Assembly (NCBI GenBank): GCA_902478455.1
Contig: CABSLJ010000152.1
Location: forward strand, 1 to 6,088
Direction of reading: 5' to 3'
Origin: an uncultured Oscillospiraceae bacterium
GTDB taxonomy: Bacteria > Bacillota > Clostridia > Oscillospirales > Acutalibacteraceae
Length of the DNA stretch: 6,088 bases
Shown: in pieces, positions 4,371 through 6,088 of the stretch
Numbering within the stretch: the stretch's first letter is position 1
Layout of the letters: each line of letters begins with the position of its first letter
Translations under genes and position numbers: made by a program
The notes under the pieces: generated by a model
The model's database searches: none
Told to the model about the DNA's origin: nothing
What the model saw: only the letters and a program-made list of their open reading frames with translations

Positions 4371-5204
4371 ATGCCTATTATCAACTATAAACCGACGACC
4401 AACGCCCGGCGTAATATGTCGGTTACCGATTATTCGGGGCTTTCCAAGGTCGCTCCCGAAAAGAGCCTGCTGGCGCCGCTGAACAAAAAGTCGGGACGCA
4501 ACAGCTACGGCCGCATCACCGTCCGCCACAGAGGCGGCGGAAACCGCAGAAAGTACCGCATCATCGATTTCAAACGCCAGAAATTTGATATGCCCGCCAC
4601 CGTGCTGACCCTTGAGTACGATCCCAACCGCTCGGCGCACATCGCGCTGGTGCAGTATGAGGACGGCGAGAAGCGCTACATCATCGCCCCTCAGGGCCTC
4701 AAGGTGGGCGACAAGGTCGTCTCCGGAACGGGCGCCGACATTAAGCCCGGCAACGCCCTTCCGCTGGCCAACATCCCGACCGGTACCTTCGTCCACAACG
4801 TGGAGCTTTACCCCGGCAAGGGCGCTCAGATTGCCCGCGCCGCCGGCAACATGGCTCAGCTGATGGCGAAGGAGGGCGGCATGGCTCTTCTGAGACTTCC
4901 CTCCGGAGAACTGAGAAACGTTCCCCAGAACTGCATGGCCACCATCGGCCAGGTCGGCAACATCGATCATGAGAACGTCAAGATCGGTAAGGCCGGCCGC
5001 AAGCGCAACATGGGCTGGAGGCCCACCGTCCGCGGTTCCGTCATGAACCCCTGCGACCACCCGCACGGCGGTGGTGAGGGCAAGTCCCCCGTGGGACGTC
5101 CCGGACCTGTCACCCCGTGGGGCAAGCCGGCGCTGGGTTACAAGACCAGAAAGCATCACAACCGCTCCGATCAATATATCGTGAAGCGTCGTAACAGCAA
5201 ATAA
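4371..5204 (+). CDS. rplB: 50S ribosomal protein L2
   Basis: This 277-residue protein is the expected length. L2 is a highly conserved 23S rRNA-binding protein needed for subunit association and peptidyl transferase activity. Landmarks are RHRGGGNRRKYRIIDF (about residues 52-67), the LEYDPNRSAHIALVQYEDGEKRYI block (RNA-binding OB-like domain), the GAQIARAAGNMAQLMAKEG stretch, and MNPCDHPHGGGEGK (225-238). His230 corresponds to the conserved E. coli His229 (mature numbering) linked to peptidyl transferase function. The residue before the DHPH motif is Cys rather than the more common Val. AGGAG (4354-4358) lies 12 nt before the ATG, slightly far. The gene is followed by rpsS after 26 nt. Confidence 0.99.
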   Translation: MPIINYKPTTNARRNMSVTDYSGLSKVAPEKSLLAPLNKKSGRNSYGRITVRHRGGGNRRKYRIIDFKRQKFDMPATVLTLEYDPNRSAHIALVQYEDGEKRYIIAPQGLKVGDKVVSGTGADIKPGNALPLANIPTGTFVHNVELYPGKGAQIARAAGNMAQLMAKEGGMALLRLPSGELRNVPQNCMATIGQVGNIDHENVKIGKAGRKRNMGWRPTVRGSVMNPCDHPHGGGEGKSPVGRPGPVTPWGKPALGYKTRKHHNRSDQYIVKRRNSK

Positions 5205-5230
5205 GGCGGACAGAAAGGAGCTTAAGAACG

Positions 5231-5506
5231 ATGGGCAGAAGTGTTAAAAAGGGTCCCTATGTTCAGCCTGTGCTGCTCAAGAGGGTCCAAGATATGAACG
5301 CGGCCGGCGAAAAGAAGATCGTCAAGACCTGGAGCAGGTCCTCTACTATCTTCCCGGATTTTGTCGGTCACACCTTTGCGGTCCACGACGGCCGCAAGCA
5401 CGTCCCGGTGTACGTCACGGAGGACATGGTCGGTCACAAGCTCGGCGAGTTTGCCCCCACCAGAACCTTCAGAGGGCACGCCGGTTCCAAAACATCGAAG
5501 AAGTAA
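5231..5506 (+). CDS. rpsS: 30S ribosomal protein S19
   Basis: This 91-residue protein matches the family. S19 sits in the 30S head, pairs with S13 and contacts the A-site region and the 50S subunit. Conserved stretches are the N-terminal GRSVKKGPYV (residues 2-11), the VKTWSRSSTIFPDFVGHTFAVHDGRKHVPVYV block (36-67), and the C-terminal KLGEFAPTRTFRGHAGSK. AAGGAG (5215-5220) lies 10 nt before the ATG. It is followed after 20 nt by rplV. Nothing is unusual in it. Confidence 0.99.
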   Translation: MGRSVKKGPYVQPVLLKRVQDMNAAGEKKIVKTWSRSSTIFPDFVGHTFAVHDGRKHVPVYVTEDMVGHKLGEFAPTRTFRGHAGSKTSKK

Positions 5507-5526
5507 GGCCGAAAGGAGTGTAACGC

Positions 5527-5862
5527 ATGGAAGCAAGGGCTTATCTGAAATACGCCCGTATATCCCCCCGCAAGGTCTCGGTTGTGCTGGACCTGATCCG
5601 CAACAAGCCGGCAGACCTCGCCATGGCTATCCTCAAGCACACCCCGAAGGCCGCCTGTGAAGACCTCGAAAAGCTTCTCAAGTCGGCGATGGCCAATGCT
5701 GAGAATAACCACAACATGGATGTCTCCAGACTGTACGTGGCGGAATGCTTCGTCTGTCCTGGCCCGATCCTCAAGCGCATCCGTCCGAGAGCGCAGGGTC
5801 GCGCGTTCAGAATCAACAAGAGAACCTCGCACGTCACCCTCGTGCTCAAGGAAAAGGAATAG
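5527..5862 (+). CDS. rplV: 50S ribosomal protein L22
   Basis: This 111-residue protein is of normal length. L22 binds all domains of 23S rRNA, and its beta-hairpin lines the peptide exit tunnel opposite L4. The N-terminal ARAYLKYARISPRKVSVVLDLIRNK (residues 3-27) and the tunnel hairpin region, CFVCPGPILKRIRPRAQGRAFRINKRTSHVTLVL (about 74-107), are typical. Deletions in that hairpin are known to cause macrolide resistance; the region appears intact here. AAAGGAG (5512-5518) lies 8 nt before the ATG. rpsC follows after 19 nt. Confidence 0.99.
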   Translation: MEARAYLKYARISPRKVSVVLDLIRNKPADLAMAILKHTPKAACEDLEKLLKSAMANAENNHNMDVSRLYVAECFVCPGPILKRIRPRAQGRAFRINKRTSHVTLVLKEKE

Positions 5863-5881
5863 GCAGAAGAGGAGGTAAATT

Positions 5882-6088
5882 ATGGGCCAGAAAATCAATC
5901 CCCACGGTCTTCGCGTGGGCGTTATTAAGGATTGGGATTCCCGCTGGTTCGCGAAGGACGAAGTCTTCGGCGACACTCTCGTTGAGGACTATAACCTCCG
6001 CAAGCTGCTGAAAAAGCAGCTCGCCGCCGCGGGCGTGCCGAAGATCGAAATCGAACGCGACGCCTCCAAGGTGCGCATTCACATCCAC
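5882..6088 (+). CDS. rpsC: 30S ribosomal protein S3 (N-terminal part; cut by window edge)
   Basis: The 69 visible residues begin MGQKINPHGLRVGVIKDWDSR, the signature N-terminus of bacterial S3, and continue into the first part of its KH domain (KIEIERDASKVRIHIH). S3 sits at the 30S mRNA entrance and helps unwind mRNA. The family is usually about 210-230 residues, so roughly two thirds lie beyond the right edge; the frame is open to the last base. AGGAGG (5870-5875) lies 6 nt before the ATG. By operon convention rplP (L16) and rpmC (L29) would be expected next. Confidence 0.98.
   Translation, partial: MGQKINPHGLRVGVIKDWDSRWFAKDEVFGDTLVEDYNLRKLLKKQLAAAGVPKIEIERDASKVRIHIH

Noticed and set aside
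4242..5174. A 310-codon minus-strand frame opposite rplB
   Set aside because: It is the antisense of the clearly coding L2 gene; the long frame comes from codon composition.
1..6088. CRISPR array, insertion sequence, tRNA, rRNA or phage genes
   Set aside because: No regularly spaced direct repeats, transposase motifs, tRNA-like folds or foreign genes were seen.

Overview
The window looks like the chromosome of a Gram-positive anaerobe of the class Clostridia, most likely an Oscillospiraceae/Ruminococcaceae-type bacterium. The reasons are GC-rich coding sequence with AT-rich intergenic regions, strong Shine-Dalgarno sites (AGGAGG class) before every gene, GTG and probable TTG starts, a Bacillota-style S10 operon order, and a YitJ-type fusion of homocysteine methyltransferase with methylenetetrahydrofolate reductase. 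The lineage is inferred, not proven.

Region by region: (1) 1-1034, minus strand, holds the N-terminal 344 residues of the methionine/folate fusion protein; its C-terminal part lies beyond the left edge. (2) 1035-1498 is a divergent intergenic region. It carries a good minus-strand promoter (1207-1235), and between that promoter and the methyltransferase gene a terminator-like hairpin plus a competing hairpin, so this leader may be an attenuator. (3) 1499-1840, plus strand, is a small membrane-anchored DUF2500-type protein, followed by a short terminator-like hairpin. (4) 1841-2334 is a long regulatory region with an extended -10 promoter (2019-2047) and a leader of roughly 280 nt. The leader contains several hairpins and a clear intrinsic terminator (2218-2252) ahead of the first ribosomal gene. 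(5) 2335-6088, plus strand, is the first part of the S10 operon in canonical order: rpsJ, rplC, rplD, rplW, rplB, rpsS, rplV and the start of rpsC, which is cut by the right edge.

The ribosomal genes are complete, normal in length and in the canonical order, so they read as one transcription unit whose products assemble into the 30S (S10, S19, S3) and 50S (L3, L4, L23, L2, L22) subunits. No new protein system is visible. The most interesting material is non-coding: the S10 leader with an internal terminator, the putative attenuator before the methionine gene, and a structured 82-nt gap between rplW and rplB. These structures come from reading inverted repeats by eye and have not been tested by folding or comparison.
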